Assembly: GCA_029862165.1 (NCBI GenBank)
Contig: JAOTXU010000004.1
Span: 107,288-171,287, forward strand
Direction of reading: 5' to 3'
From: Gammaproteobacteria bacterium
GTDB lineage: Bacteria; Pseudomonadota; Gammaproteobacteria; Steroidobacterales; JABDKV01
Length of the DNA: 64,000 bases
In this document: positions 52,121 to 61,739 of the stretch, in pieces
How the letters are laid out: each line of letters begins with the position of its first letter
Numbering within the stretch: the stretch's first letter is position 1
Translations under genes and position numbers: made by a program
Notes under the pieces: model-generated
The model's input: the letters and a program-made list of their open reading frames with translations, nothing else
Databases searched by the model: none
What the model was told of the DNA's origin: nothing

Positions 52121-53764
52121 CTAGGACACGCCGGCATCGGTGTCTGAATCCACACCGACGCCGGCGTCTCGCAGCGACGGTGCGTAGATTTTTGAACTAA
52201 TTGACTTGAAGTAGTCATCGAGTGGGGGCAAACCGGCGCGGAGTTGTCGGAAGTCACTTATGCCAAGTATCAGTACACTTGCATCTTCTGTCGCGGTAAG
52301 TGTTCCGTGAGTAAGATTCGTGCTCGACGCTGAACGCTCGCCCCAGTGGTCACCGGGTCCGAGCACCCGCACAAAGTCATCCTGGCCGTCGCCCTGGGGT
52401 ATTCGCGACTCAAGATAGCCATCGAGAACGGCATAAAACCCATCGACATGCTGCCCGGGCGACGAAATCACGTCGCCCTTTTTATAATACCTGGTTATGG
52501 TTGCCGGGGTATCCCGATTCGCAATCTGCACGATACTGCGTGGCAACACGTAATCGAATGCCCAGTTGAGCGCAACACGCAGTCGCGTCGAAAATCCCGG
52601 TAGCATGCCGATATAGAGGAAGCGCCAGGTCATCCAGGCGATCAGCCCGGAAAAACTGAAGCCCATGATCTCGGCGACACCTTTGTAGCTGCCAATAGAG
52701 GCGAGAGCCCCCATTGGCTTGAATTCGAATTTTGTCGGCGCCTGTCCAGCAAGAATCGCTGCGATGTTTTTTGCTAAAGATTTTGCCTCGCGTACTGCAA
52801 ACTGTGCAGTCGGCGGCGCAAATTCCGTGCCCTCATCATTCATCGGTATAAGCGCTGAATCACCGAGCGACCATATATTGTCCTGACCCCGTACGCGCAT
52901 GCATCGATCAACTGGAATCTTGCCACGCTCCAGCTCCAGACCGAGATCTTCTGCAATCTTACGCGGAGCATTCCCGACGGTTGTGACGAGGAGACAGGTT
53001 TCAATGCGCCGCCCATCCGACAAAAACACGGCATTCGCCGTCGCTTCGCTTACGCGCGCTTGCAAGATTACCTCCACTTTGCGTTTACGCAGGATGCACG
53101 CGGCATACTCTCCAAGTTTCTCGGGCAGTTCTGGCAAAATACGCTTACCGGATTGCACGAGAATTGCTTTGACCTCATCCTCGTTTATGTTTGGATAAAA
53201 GCGTAGCGTACGGTGGATCATTTCCACCATTTCGCCGATTGTTTCAACGCCAGAGAAGCCACCGCCTGCAACGACAAATGTCAGCAGGCGGTTTTTTATC
53301 ACTGGGTCTTTCGTGACATCGGCATGTTCTAGCCGTCGGATGACCTTGTTGCGAAGTTCGTGCGCATCCGCGAGACTACGCATGCGGATACTGTGAGCAT
53401 TGAATCCGGGAGCAATACGCAGATTGGTCTTTTGCCCGACAGCCATAACCAGGTGGTCGTATAACATCGAATGCGGGGTGCGAAAGCTGCCTTGCAACAA
53501 ATGTACACGTTGGGCTTCGATGTCGATGCCCGTCACCGTGGCCATACGTACGCGCACGTCGGGTAGCAGCTGACGTAGCGGAGTGACGGCGTCCGGGGCA
53601 TTTATCGTGCCGGACGCAACCTCTGGCAATAGCGGCTGAAAAACAAAGTAGTTATCACGGTTGATTAGCTCGATTTGAGTATCCCGAGCCGCATACTTGC
53701 GCAGATACTTCGCCGTAAAAGCGCCGCCGAATCCCCCTCCAACGATTACGATTTTTTTGGCCAA
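52121..53764 (-). CDS. Type II NADH dehydrogenase-like flavoprotein fused to a cyclic-nucleotide-binding fold
   Basis: 547 residues. Residues 1-410 are NDH-2-like: V-I-V-G-G-G-F-G-G with FAD, F-V-V-A-G-G-G-F-S-G-V-E for NADH, W-S-L-G-D-S-A, and a quinone-side A-P-P-T-A-Q-F-A. Residues about 415-515 are a CNBD-like barrel (Y-Y-K-K-G-D-V-I, D-G-F-Y-A-V-L-D-G, L-G-P-G-D-H-W-G-E). The Arg expected in the phosphate-binding cassette after G-E is not seen. NDH-2 oxidises NADH without ion pumping. TTG start with GGGAG 5 nt upstream. Confidence 0.88.
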   Translation of the reverse strand: MAKKIVIVGGGFGGAFTAKYLRKYAARDTQIELINRDNYFVFQPLLPEVASGTINAPDAVTPLRQLLPDVRVRMATVTGIDIEAQRVHLLQGSFRTPHSMLYDHLVMAVGQKTNLRIAPGFNAHSIRMRSLADAHELRNKVIRRLEHADVTKDPVIKNRLLTFVVAGGGFSGVETIGEMVEMIHRTLRFYPNINEDEVKAILVQSGKRILPELPEKLGEYAACILRKRKVEVILQARVSEATANAVFLSDGRRIETCLLVTTVGNAPRKIAEDLGLELERGKIPVDRCMRVRGQDNIWSLGDSALIPMNDEGTEFAPPTAQFAVREAKSLAKNIAAILAGQAPTKFEFKPMGALASIGSYKGVAEIMGFSFSGLIAWMTWRFLYIGMLPGFSTRLRVALNWAFDYVLPRSIVQIANRDTPATITRYYKKGDVISSPGQHVDGFYAVLDGYLESRIPQGDGQDDFVRVLGPGDHWGERSASSTNLTHGTLTATEDASVLILGISDFRQLRAGLPPLDDYFKSISSKIYAPSLRDAGVGVDSDTDAGVS

Positions 53765-53954
53765 CCGAACTCCCTAATGACAACAGCTAATTCTGCAGTG
53801 GCCCAGTCCCATGCTGACATCTGCCAAACGTCACGACCCAGGATTTCATGCCATATAAGCTAGCTTAGACCACCGGGAACAATCCCGCGATCACTAAATC
53901 GCCCCCCGGAGGCAGCCAAGATTCAACACGTGATTCGTTCTATGTATCTGGGCC

Positions 53955-54824
53955 CTACCTTGTCCGGTTAACTGTCCAATCGTAGTCATCGAATTCGATC
54001 TTACACCCGACGCACGCCGCAATTGCCTTACGCAGTGGGTCAGGCGCGATACTGGCGATATATGCCTGTAATCCCTGGTCTGCAGACAGGCCACGTCGCC
54101 TCAAATCGTTGGTGAAGTCCTTTTCGTACCACTTGAAAATGGCAGATAGAACGATGCGCTGACTCTTCTGATCGATTCGTACATTGCGTTCATCGCTAAC
54201 AAAATCAACCGCCGCCTGCTGAAGAAGTGTCTCCAACGCATCATCGGTCGGCAATTCTGTACGAAGAATGGGGCAGCTTTCGCTCCCGCAGTTCAAGACA
54301 AAATGGATTCTTGCATCCCGATACTCAGCACGAATTTTCTTATTCTCGATCGTATACAGACTGTAGGCCCTCCCGCCAAAGATAAAACGCAGTCGGTAAA
54401 AAAACCCGAAGCCTTTGACAATTTCGATTGGCGCCTTTACGTCGGTAACCGATTCCAGCGGCCACCGGTCGAGGATGCTTTTTATGACATAGGCATTATA
54501 CGCATACAACCAGTACGCCAGCGCGTCGTTTGATGTAACAAACCTCTCCGGCGTTGTTTCGGGACTGTATTGAGTAACCGCGGCAAGATATGAATCCAGT
54601 TGGCCAACAGCATCAGTGTGTTCATACCAGGATTGATAGTCGAGATGTCCATTACTGTCGACGTAGGTTCGCAACAGGCGTTCGAAACTGCTGTGCGAAA
54701 ACTCATCGGGGGGAAAATCGTCGGGAATGTTGGCAGAAACCGTCATTATTTGCGGGCGATTCAAAAAGAAAACACTCGCGACTATGACGATAGTCATCAG
54801 AACGACAGTAACGAATACATTCAT
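53955..54824 (-). CDS. DUF547 family exported/membrane-anchored protein
   Basis: 289 residues with an N-terminal hydrophobic segment (about 3-22) and the DUF547 core: A-Y-W-L-Y-A-Y-N-A-Y-V-I-K, I-H-F-V-L-N-C-G-S-E-S-C-P, and I-F-K-W-Y-E-K-D-F. Function unknown. No partner on the strand. The 190-nt gap to the NDH-2 gene shows nothing recognisable. Confidence 0.9.
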   Translation of the reverse strand: MNVFVTVVLMTIVIVASVFFLNRPQIMTVSANIPDDFPPDEFSHSSFERLLRTYVDSNGHLDYQSWYEHTDAVGQLDSYLAAVTQYSPETTPERFVTSNDALAYWLYAYNAYVIKSILDRWPLESVTDVKAPIEIVKGFGFFYRLRFIFGGRAYSLYTIENKKIRAEYRDARIHFVLNCGSESCPILRTELPTDDALETLLQQAAVDFVSDERNVRIDQKSQRIVLSAIFKWYEKDFTNDLRRRGLSADQGLQAYIASIAPDPLRKAIAACVGCKIEFDDYDWTVNRTR

Positions 54825-55171
54825 TGTCTATCCCCGCGGCCCTGCGGCGCAGGACAATATTAAAGACCGTGGTGAGGCCGAAAATATTACCATTTCAGCG
54901 ATAAAGCACCGCATAAGATGTGGCAACCAGTGGAAAACGACGAAGCCTCCTATCGAAGTTCAGGCAAATTGCCGGAAGAAATGCGACGCCGATCGCAACG
55001 ACCCAGATACGTTATAGATAAAGTCCTGCCGGCGCCGGCCGATAACATTAGACAGGTCGGTCTGTGGCTGGCCTATGCGCTCGAGAACTCGCGGGTGGGT
55101 ATCTGCTGTCTTTCTCGACCAACTTTATCGGTCAGCGTCGACGAACGGCGCACTCAAGATGTAGAGAAAGG
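54825..55171. other. Spacer between DUF547 and diguanylate cyclase genes
   Basis: No supported gene. A 96-codon open frame (54918-55208) has no recognisable domain and runs into the cyclase start. The interval should hold divergent promoters. GC-rich CCGCGGCCCTGCGG lies near 54834. Confidence 0.4.
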
Positions 55172-57346
55172 ATGCAACAAGACCACGCTCAACCAGTGTC
55201 AACCCTAAAGCATCTACGTAGCGTACTGATCCTGATTCTGGTATTCGGCATAGTCGTGGCAGGCATGGTCTGGCACGTATCGCAGCTCCAGTCAGGGCTG
55301 ATGAGATCTACGGCCCTGAGAACAGCACAACTTTATTCCGTTGCGCTCACGCAATTCCGCACGCTCTACACCTCGGAAGTTGTCGATAAAGTCCGACGGA
55401 ACGGACTCGAAGCTTCACATGACTACACATCGCACTCCGACACGATACCGCTCCCGGCCACTTTGAGCATGATGCTGGGTGAGCGCATCGGGCAGCATGA
55501 ATCCGGAGCCAAATCACACCTGTACAGCCCTTATCCCTTCCCACACAGAGTTCGTCAAACGGATATAGAAACAGATGCTTTCGACAGCGATGCCTGGGTA
55601 TTCCTATCTGCGAATCCGGACGAGCCATTCTATCGATTTGATACACAGGGCAAGGTAGCCGTGTTGCGATACGCAACCGCCGATGTAATGAGACCGGATT
55701 GCGTCGACTGCCACAACACTCATCCGTTGTCGCCGAAAACAGACTGGCAGATAGGCGACGTCCGTGGCGTACTCGAGGTCAGTCTGCCCCTAACCTATAT
55801 CATTGCCCAAACGGACGCCGAATTGAAAGCGACTTCGATTGCCTACGCGACGATTGGTCTCGGAATCGCCGTAGTCATTGGCATCGTTATCATAAAACTG
55901 CGCCAACGATCCGAGGTGCTGAGACAGCTGGTGTCACAGCGAACTGCAAAACTGGCGTCCGAGATCGCCGAACGTAACAAGACAGTAGTAGCTCTGACGA
56001 AGTCAGAACGAACAAAGCACCTTCTCCTACAGTCTGCCGCAGAGGGAATTTTCGGTTTGGACCTGGAAGGAAAAATCACATTCGTCAATGCCGCAGTCTG
56101 CACGATGCTGGGTTATTCGGAAGCAGAGCTGCTCGGACAACGCATGCATGCGCTCGCACACCACACTCGCCCTGACGGCACTGCCTACCCTCGCGAAGAA
56201 TGCCCGATGTATGCCGCTGCGACAGATGGCCAGATACACAGAGTGACAGACGAAGTCCTGTGGCATAAAGATGGGTCAAGTTTTCCTATTGAATACACCA
56301 GCACGCCTATGCGCCAGTTCGACGAACTCGTCGGCGCCGTTGTCATATTCAGTGACTTGACTGAGAGAAGAAAACTGGAGGAGCGCTTCCGCCTGGGAAT
56401 CGAAGCCTCCCCAGCAGCAATGATCATGGTCAATGAGCAAGGACTGATCGTGCACGTCAATCATGAAGCTGAAAACTTATTCGAGTACTCCTCCGGGGAA
56501 CTGACTAACGAGCCAATAGAAATCCTGGTCCCGGCTCATGCAAAGAAGAACCATCCAACACACAGAAACGAGTATTTGGCCAAGGCGTCCACACGACGAA
56601 TGGGTGGGCTCGATCTCGTGGCCCAAAGAAAGGACAGAGAAACATTTCCAGTCGAAGTGCGGCTAAATCCAATCGAAACTCCGGACGGCATCCTTACGCT
56701 TTGCTCCGTTGTCGATTTAACGGAGCGGAAGAAAGCGGAGAACACTATTTTGGAGCAATCCAAACAATTGGAGCGGGCTAATAAATTACTTTCCGAACAG
56801 GCCACTACCGATAGCCTGACCGGTGTGGCAAATCGACGTGGCCTATTTTTGCAATTGGAGATTGTGCTCAGTTCCTGTCGACGGAACGAGCGCCCGGTTT
56901 CCATCCTGATGGCTGATGTGGATTACTTCAAACAATTCAACGACGATCTCGGGCATCCGGCTGGTGACAAGGCCCTGCGACGGGTCGCAAAATCGCTTCG
57001 CGATGAAACCAGGGGTGGAGACTTTGTTGCGCGTTACGGTGGCGAGGAATTCGCGATTGTACTTCCGGAAACTGATGCGACTGGGGCCATTGCAGCGGCG
57101 GAGCATATCCGCAAAGTTGTTCAGGCTTTATCCGGCTTGGACCGCGCGGTTACGATCAGCATAGGTGCAGCAACGCTTGAACTACTACGGGATGAGCCGT
57201 TCAATGTTGCCAAACTCGGCGAGCTCCTGATCGAGCAGGCCGATCAAGCCCTTTACCATTCCAAAGAGAACGGAAGAAACCGCGTTTCACATTTCAACAT
57301 GATCGCGACCCGGGCACCGGACCCCTCCTCTGCAGAGGTCGTGTAA
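55172..57346 (+). CDS. Diguanylate cyclase with heme-c DUF3365 sensor and two PAS domains
   Basis: 724 residues. Membrane helix about 16-35, periplasmic DUF3365 (Tll0287-like) domain with covalent heme motif C-V-D-C-H (177-181), second membrane helix about 224-241, PAS about 290-400, PAS about 405-525, then GGDEF about 560-715 with the active site G-G-E-E-F. It should make c-di-GMP in response to a heme-sensed signal. The intact G-G-E-E-F supports activity. Start ATG 55172; upstream codons look non-coding. Confidence 0.92.
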   Translation: MQQDHAQPVSTLKHLRSVLILILVFGIVVAGMVWHVSQLQSGLMRSTALRTAQLYSVALTQFRTLYTSEVVDKVRRNGLEASHDYTSHSDTIPLPATLSMMLGERIGQHESGAKSHLYSPYPFPHRVRQTDIETDAFDSDAWVFLSANPDEPFYRFDTQGKVAVLRYATADVMRPDCVDCHNTHPLSPKTDWQIGDVRGVLEVSLPLTYIIAQTDAELKATSIAYATIGLGIAVVIGIVIIKLRQRSEVLRQLVSQRTAKLASEIAERNKTVVALTKSERTKHLLLQSAAEGIFGLDLEGKITFVNAAVCTMLGYSEAELLGQRMHALAHHTRPDGTAYPREECPMYAAATDGQIHRVTDEVLWHKDGSSFPIEYTSTPMRQFDELVGAVVIFSDLTERRKLEERFRLGIEASPAAMIMVNEQGLIVHVNHEAENLFEYSSGELTNEPIEILVPAHAKKNHPTHRNEYLAKASTRRMGGLDLVAQRKDRETFPVEVRLNPIETPDGILTLCSVVDLTERKKAENTILEQSKQLERANKLLSEQATTDSLTGVANRRGLFLQLEIVLSSCRRNERPVSILMADVDYFKQFNDDLGHPAGDKALRRVAKSLRDETRGGDFVARYGGEEFAIVLPETDATGAIAAAEHIRKVVQALSGLDRAVTISIGAATLELLRDEPFNVAKLGELLIEQADQALYHSKENGRNRVSHFNMIATRAPDPSSAEVV

Positions 57347-57354
57347 GACGTCAT

Positions 57355-57462
57355 TGGGGTCAGAGTACATTTTCTCAGTAAGCCACGCCCAAAAACACCC
57401 GCTACCGGGCGAAAATTTCGGGACATATGTAATGCTTTTGGGGGAAATGTACTCTGACCCCA
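57355..57462. repeat. REP-like inverted repeat
   Basis: TGGGGTCAGAGTACATTT (57355-57372) and its exact reverse complement (57445-57462) enclose about 72 bp containing CCCGCTACCGGGC. It lies directly after the diguanylate cyclase stop. The motif resembles palindromes linked to RAYT (REP-associated tyrosine) transposases. No transposase gene is present here. Confidence 0.8.
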
Positions 57463-57471
57463 TATTCAAAC

Positions 57472-57747
57472 TTGAGTCAAACGGACAATCAAATGGCACA
57501 AACAGCACCAATGCCGATGTGTCCGATGGCAGAGACCTGCAGGGGCATGATGGACAAGCCGCGCTCTGGCCTTTGGCTGATTATTCCAGGAGTTGTTTTC
57601 ATCATCCTAGCCCTAGCAATCATCATAAGCCCTCAGATACTTGGAGGGCTTGTGGCAACCGCACAAATCGTGATGGGTGTTGCAATGCTAATGATGGTCA
57701 ATTTCATGCGGAATATCGGTAGACGGTTAAGGAACGTCCATAATTAG
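57472..57747 (+). CDS. Small membrane protein with C-P-M-A-x2-C motif, unrecognised
   Basis: Up to 91 residues (TTG 57472, or ATG 57493). Cys-containing N-terminus C-P-M-A-E-T-C-R-G-M-M, two hydrophobic segments separated by I-S-P-Q-I-L-G-G, and a basic tail N-I-G-R-R-L-R-N. The start falls next to the REP-like repeat. The Cys/Met-rich N-terminus could bind metal, but that is inference. Confidence 0.6.
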   Translation: MSQTDNQMAQTAPMPMCPMAETCRGMMDKPRSGLWLIIPGVVFIILALAIIISPQILGGLVATAQIVMGVAMLMMVNFMRNIGRRLRNVHN

Positions 57748-57946
57748 GCACAGCGACCTGGAAGCGCGAACGTAAACACCTGCGGGAGCAAATTTTGTTC
57801 TTGTGCGTATCTTCACGCCGCTGCCGCATTGCTCACCGTTATATACCGGGCGCCTGTTGCTGCCAATTTCTTAAGACAGTAAGCTATCACCGGCCCGAAT
57901 GGGCTTCTACTACACTTCAATAACTGCAGACCGAACAGGTGGGCTT

Positions 57947-58585
57947 ATGAACTCTCGTCAACTCCAGCGCCGCAGCATCGTCGCCGCTTTGGTCGCAGCC
58001 GGTGTCGTACCTTGGCATCGACTCCTTGCGGACAATGAACTACTGCCGGTTACACCGTCCGATGCCGAAGGCCCGTTCTATCCCGTGGAGATTCCCAACG
58101 ACAGTGACAACGATCTGTTGCGAGTCATGGGGAAAAACGAGGTATCGCCCGGCCAACTCGCCTACGTTCACGGCAGCGTTGTGGATCGCAACGGCACACC
58201 TGTCGATGGCGCCCGCGTAGAAATCTGGCAATGCGATCATGGCGGTGTCTACCATCACCCTGGTGATGAAGGAAAGCCGGATTCACGCTTCCAGGGCTTT
58301 GGCGCTATGGTCACCGATCGCGCGGGCCGCTACCACTTCCGCACGCTGCGGCCGGTGCCTTATACAGGGCGCACGCCGCACATCCACTACCGGGTCACGG
58401 CTCCTGGCTTCGACCGTCTGACCACGCAACTCTATGTGGCCGAGGAAACTGAGCGCAATGCGGGAGATTTCCTCTACAAACGTCACTCGAAGGCCGAGCG
58501 TGCGCTAGTGACGCACACTTTCGGCCCGGTTAACGCCAGCGCCAGCGCTGCAGTCGCCGCAACGTTTAACATCGTCCTGGGCTAA
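57947..58585 (+). CDS. Intradiol-type ring-cleavage dioxygenase-like protein, exported (Tat-like)
   Basis: 212 residues from ATG 57947. N-terminus R-R-S-I-V-A-A-L-V-A-A-G resembles a twin-arginine signal. The core matches the protocatechuate 3,4-dioxygenase beta fold: P-S-D-A-E-G-P-F-Y-P, E-I-W-Q-C-D-H-G-G-V-Y-H-H, G-R-Y-H-F and P-H-I-H-Y. The Fe(III) ligands are expected as two Tyr and two His. It would be a non-canonical exported member. Substrate unknown. Confidence 0.85.
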   Translation: MNSRQLQRRSIVAALVAAGVVPWHRLLADNELLPVTPSDAEGPFYPVEIPNDSDNDLLRVMGKNEVSPGQLAYVHGSVVDRNGTPVDGARVEIWQCDHGGVYHHPGDEGKPDSRFQGFGAMVTDRAGRYHFRTLRPVPYTGRTPHIHYRVTAPGFDRLTTQLYVAEETERNAGDFLYKRHSKAERALVTHTFGPVNASASAAVAATFNIVLG

Positions 58586-58668
58586 TAACTGATCTCCGCA
58601 AATTCCCGCAACGGACACAAGCCGGTTCGCGAGCGTTCATTTGATGGTACGTAATTCAAGATGGGAAA

Positions 58669-59916
58669 TTGAGCGCGCACGTGACAGATTTTGCAGAACA
58701 TAGACTAAGCAAGTGGCTTCTTGAAGAAGCACGCTACCTTGGATCTATACCAGAAGTTTTGAATGGTTTTTGCAGCGCTTTGGCCGACGAGGGTTTCGGC
58801 ATCCGCCGAGCCACCCTGGCAATGAAAACTCTGCATCCGCAAATAGAGGTGCTCCGCTACGTTTGGATGGATGAAAACATAGCAGCTGAGAAGATGGATA
58901 ACCCATTTGTATACCATCATGATACGTACCAATTTGAGCGGGGCAGCTGCATTGAAACGTTTCTGAGCTTTGGTTGCACAACCACTGCGCAACTACAAAA
59001 ATCACCGTTCTGGCTCTTGTTTGAGGGAAGAACTTCCGTTTACTTCAAGGTCAACGATGAAAAAACCCAGATCCAATATCCGTTGTTTAAGGAATTGTCA
59101 GCAATTGGTGCGACAACTTATTTCGCCACACGTCTGAATAATGATGAACAGAATCTTCATATGATGAGCTTGGTGTCAAATAATTCCGATGGCTTTGATA
59201 AAGACCAGATCGCGCAGCTGGAACAGCTTATTCCAATATTATCCCTGTGCCTGGAACTCAAACTACAGGAGCTGGTGAAGACCACTTTACTGGACGTATA
59301 TATTGGACACACTCCTGGTCAGAAAGTCCTCAGCGGGAGCATCAAGCCCGGGGATGTGGAAAGAGTTGAGGCGGCCATCTGGTATTCTGATTTGCGTAAC
59401 TTCACCGGTCTTTCGAACGAAACCAAACCGCACGAGATGGTGACTTGGTTGAATGAGTATTTTGCCTGTCTTGTTGAGAGCATATACGGTTGCAATGGTG
59501 AGGTCCTGAAGTTCGTAGGAGACGCAATGCTGGCGATTTTTCCGGTAACGGAGAATGTTAGTTCACAGAAATCGTGCAGCGAGGCACTGTCGGCCGCAAG
59601 AGAAGCCAACCGGCGATTGGCAGATTGGAATGAGGCGCGATCAAATAAACGACTGCCTGCCCTAAAACATGGCATTGCTTTGCATTACGGAGAAGTACTG
59701 TATGGCAACGTAGGTGGGCTCAAGAGACTGGATTTCACGGTGATTGGCGCGACGATAAATCTTGCTGCCAGGATCGAGGGACTAAGCAGCCAATTAGATG
59801 TATCACTACTGGCTTCGAGTTCCTTCGTGGGTTACTGCGATGATGCTTTTGAGAAAGCAGGTGAATTCGAGGCTAAAGGATTCAAGAAGAAAATAGAGTG
59901 CTATCTTCCGTGTTGA
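58669..59916 (+). CDS. Class III adenylate/guanylate cyclase, cytosolic
   Basis: 415 residues, no membrane segment. An unassigned N-terminal region (about 1-210, possibly sensory) precedes a class III cyclase domain with metal Asp241 and Asp285, base-selecting Lys281 and Asp355, and Asn364/Arg368. The Lys/Asp pair favours ATP, so adenylate cyclase activity is likely. Start is TTG 58669 without a strong ribosome site. Confidence 0.9.
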   Translation: MSAHVTDFAEHRLSKWLLEEARYLGSIPEVLNGFCSALADEGFGIRRATLAMKTLHPQIEVLRYVWMDENIAAEKMDNPFVYHHDTYQFERGSCIETFLSFGCTTTAQLQKSPFWLLFEGRTSVYFKVNDEKTQIQYPLFKELSAIGATTYFATRLNNDEQNLHMMSLVSNNSDGFDKDQIAQLEQLIPILSLCLELKLQELVKTTLLDVYIGHTPGQKVLSGSIKPGDVERVEAAIWYSDLRNFTGLSNETKPHEMVTWLNEYFACLVESIYGCNGEVLKFVGDAMLAIFPVTENVSSQKSCSEALSAAREANRRLADWNEARSNKRLPALKHGIALHYGEVLYGNVGGLKRLDFTVIGATINLAARIEGLSSQLDVSLLASSSFVGYCDDAFEKAGEFEAKGFKKKIECYLPC

Positions 59917-60464
59917 TGTTTACGGCGTGTTGAAGTGATTGTGTCTAGGAGTTTTCTCGGTGGTGAGGCCGTGTCCGCTAAACCCTGATCAGACCAAGGG
60001 TTATTTCCTAACGCAATTCGCGCGCTTTGCATCACGCGTACCGGCCGACACATTTTGGATCCCCCAAAATAAACCTGACACCTTTCCCCGCTTTGCACCA
60101 CGCGTACCGGCCGACACATTTTGGATCCCCCAAAATAAACCTGACACCTTTCCCGCAAAAATAAACCTGACACCTTTCCCGCAATTCGGTAGATACTTGG
60201 CCGTTTTTTCGGGAACAATTAGTGCGCTGCGTCACGGCCTCTTTCGACCCCAAGCCGCCCTTAGAATAAGCGCCGCAAAGCCGGAATTCGTCACCCGTAC
60301 CGGTCAGTTCGTCCCAACAGCGGCATTCGTATTTACTAAAATCATAATTGTGGGCGAAGTTTGATAACTAGCTGATTACATGCCCCAAATCAAGGTAATT
60401 GCTCATATTGATAAATGTGGCTATAACGTTCCTTCCATTGCCTGTAATACGTAAGGGATGATTC
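59917..60464. other. Repeat-bearing intergenic region
   Basis: No gene seen. It contains the short segment 59937-59956 that nearly repeats at 63927-63946, then the 66-bp tandem repeat (listed separately), then about 280 bp with nothing recognisable. Likely an accumulation site for small mobile or REP-type elements. Confidence 0.5.
60024..60181. repeat. 66-bp tandem repeat, two full copies plus a 24-bp partial
   Basis: Copies at 60024-60089 and 60090-60155 differ at two positions. A third partial copy (60158-60181) repeats only the end, core AAATAAACCTGACACCTTTC. The reverse complement core (GGTGTCAGGTTTATTT) is of the kind seen in dispersed REP-associated elements. Confidence 0.9.
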
Positions 60465-60986
60465 ATGGCAGATAAAGTAAGCATCATAATTGTTTCTAGT
60501 CTTGTCGGCGCGTTGGTATCCTACATTGGAGCCGTAATAAAGAACACGCTGGATACAAGAAGTCGAATAAACGATTCTCTGCTAGAGAAAAGAACAGATC
60601 AGTACAAAATTCTTTGGGATAAAACACGGTTGCTACCCAAGTGGCCACGCGACACATCAGTGACGCATGAAAAGTTGCGGAAGCTGAGCGAAGGCCTAAG
60701 AGATTGGTATTTTGACGGAGGGGGTATTTATCTCTCCCGTAAATCACAAAGATTGTATGCATCACTCCAAGAAGTTGTTGCCGGTGTAACTGGAGAAGAA
60801 AAGACAGGCAACATCACAAGTGACGAGCACGACAATAATAATGAATACGACAGAATACGAAAAGCATGTAGCACTTTAAGAACTTCTATGACAGATGACT
60901 TGTTATCGCGAAGAGGCGCGCCCCAATTGGAGTTCATATCGGAGCTAGGAAAACGCATAACAAAACAATTCACGAGGACAAAGTGA
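60465..60986 (+). CDS. Hypothetical membrane-anchored protein, low GC
   Basis: 173 residues with an N-terminal helix (I-I-I-V-S-S-L-V-G-A-L-V-S-Y-I-G-A-V-I) followed by a soluble helical region (E-K-R-T-D-Q-Y-K-I-L-W, L-R-K-L-S-E-G-L-R-D-W-Y). Visibly more A/T-rich than its neighbours and directly after the repeat region, so probably acquired. No family recognised. Confidence 0.65.
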   Translation: MADKVSIIIVSSLVGALVSYIGAVIKNTLDTRSRINDSLLEKRTDQYKILWDKTRLLPKWPRDTSVTHEKLRKLSEGLRDWYFDGGGIYLSRKSQRLYASLQEVVAGVTGEEKTGNITSDEHDNNNEYDRIRKACSTLRTSMTDDLLSRRGAPQLEFISELGKRITKQFTRTK

Positions 60987-61182
60987 AGCCGTGTTTGTTC
61001 CTCACTCGCCTCTTTTTGCTGGTGATTGCAACCATTGAATACGAACGGCCGCTTGTTCAATCTCGATTGACTCCTTCTGGCCGATAGTAGCGTTCGAAAA
61101 TCTGAAGAAAAAGAGGGAGCGATCCCGCCTGCCGAAATCACCGCGTGCTGTCCTCTTCGAATTTACGTTATGCTACCGCATC

Positions 61183-61650
61183 ATGCAGATGCGGAAGATC
61201 TACGGGCTCATCACCGCACAGTGGCTGGCGCATTTCGCCGACGAATGGATCTTCGGGCTTCCAGCTTGGGTCACGCGGCATTTCGAACCGCTTCCGGCTC
61301 CCTTTTGGATCAGCATGATGACTGTTGTGACCGTGCCCATGATCATGCTTGGCTGGGCGGCATCGAGACCGTCCGCGGGTTCGCGGATACGGTTGGTCTG
61401 CGCCGGTGTTCAGATGCTGTTCTTCAGCAACGCTTTCTTTCACCTGATCACGACCTACGTTTTCGGAGAATACTCACCCGGGACTGCGAGTGGGGTTGTT
61501 CTCTTTTTGCCCCTATCTCTGGTTCTCTGGCGGATCGTGTTGGGTGAGCCCGAAGTGACCAAGAGCAGCTTTGCTACGGCGCTTTCTGTCGGTTTTGTCG
61601 TCCATGGTCTCCTGCTCCTGAATCTGCTCGTTGACAAGAGCTCTTGGTAA
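61183..61650 (+). CDS. HXXEE-like domain membrane protein
   Basis: 155 residues with about four hydrophobic helices, an early H-F-A-D-E-W (the family site is H-x2-E-E; here D-E follows) and the matching F-F-H-L-I-T-T-Y-V-F-G-E-Y-S-P-G-T segment. Function of the family is unknown, possibly a membrane-embedded enzyme. Start ATG 61183. Confidence 0.7.
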   Translation: MQMRKIYGLITAQWLAHFADEWIFGLPAWVTRHFEPLPAPFWISMMTVVTVPMIMLGWAASRPSAGSRIRLVCAGVQMLFFSNAFFHLITTYVFGEYSPGTASGVVLFLPLSLVLWRIVLGEPEVTKSSFATALSVGFVVHGLLLLNLLVDKSSW

Positions 61651-61739
61651 TTACGGGGACGGCGCAAGGGCCGGGTCGACGGAAACGCCTCAAAAAAAAG
61701 CCTCGCGTCAGCGATTCCTGGGCTATCCTTAGTGTTGCG

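Noticed and set aside
54918-55208. 96-codon open frame before the diguanylate cyclase
   Set aside because: No domain, runs over the cyclase start in another frame; not supportable.
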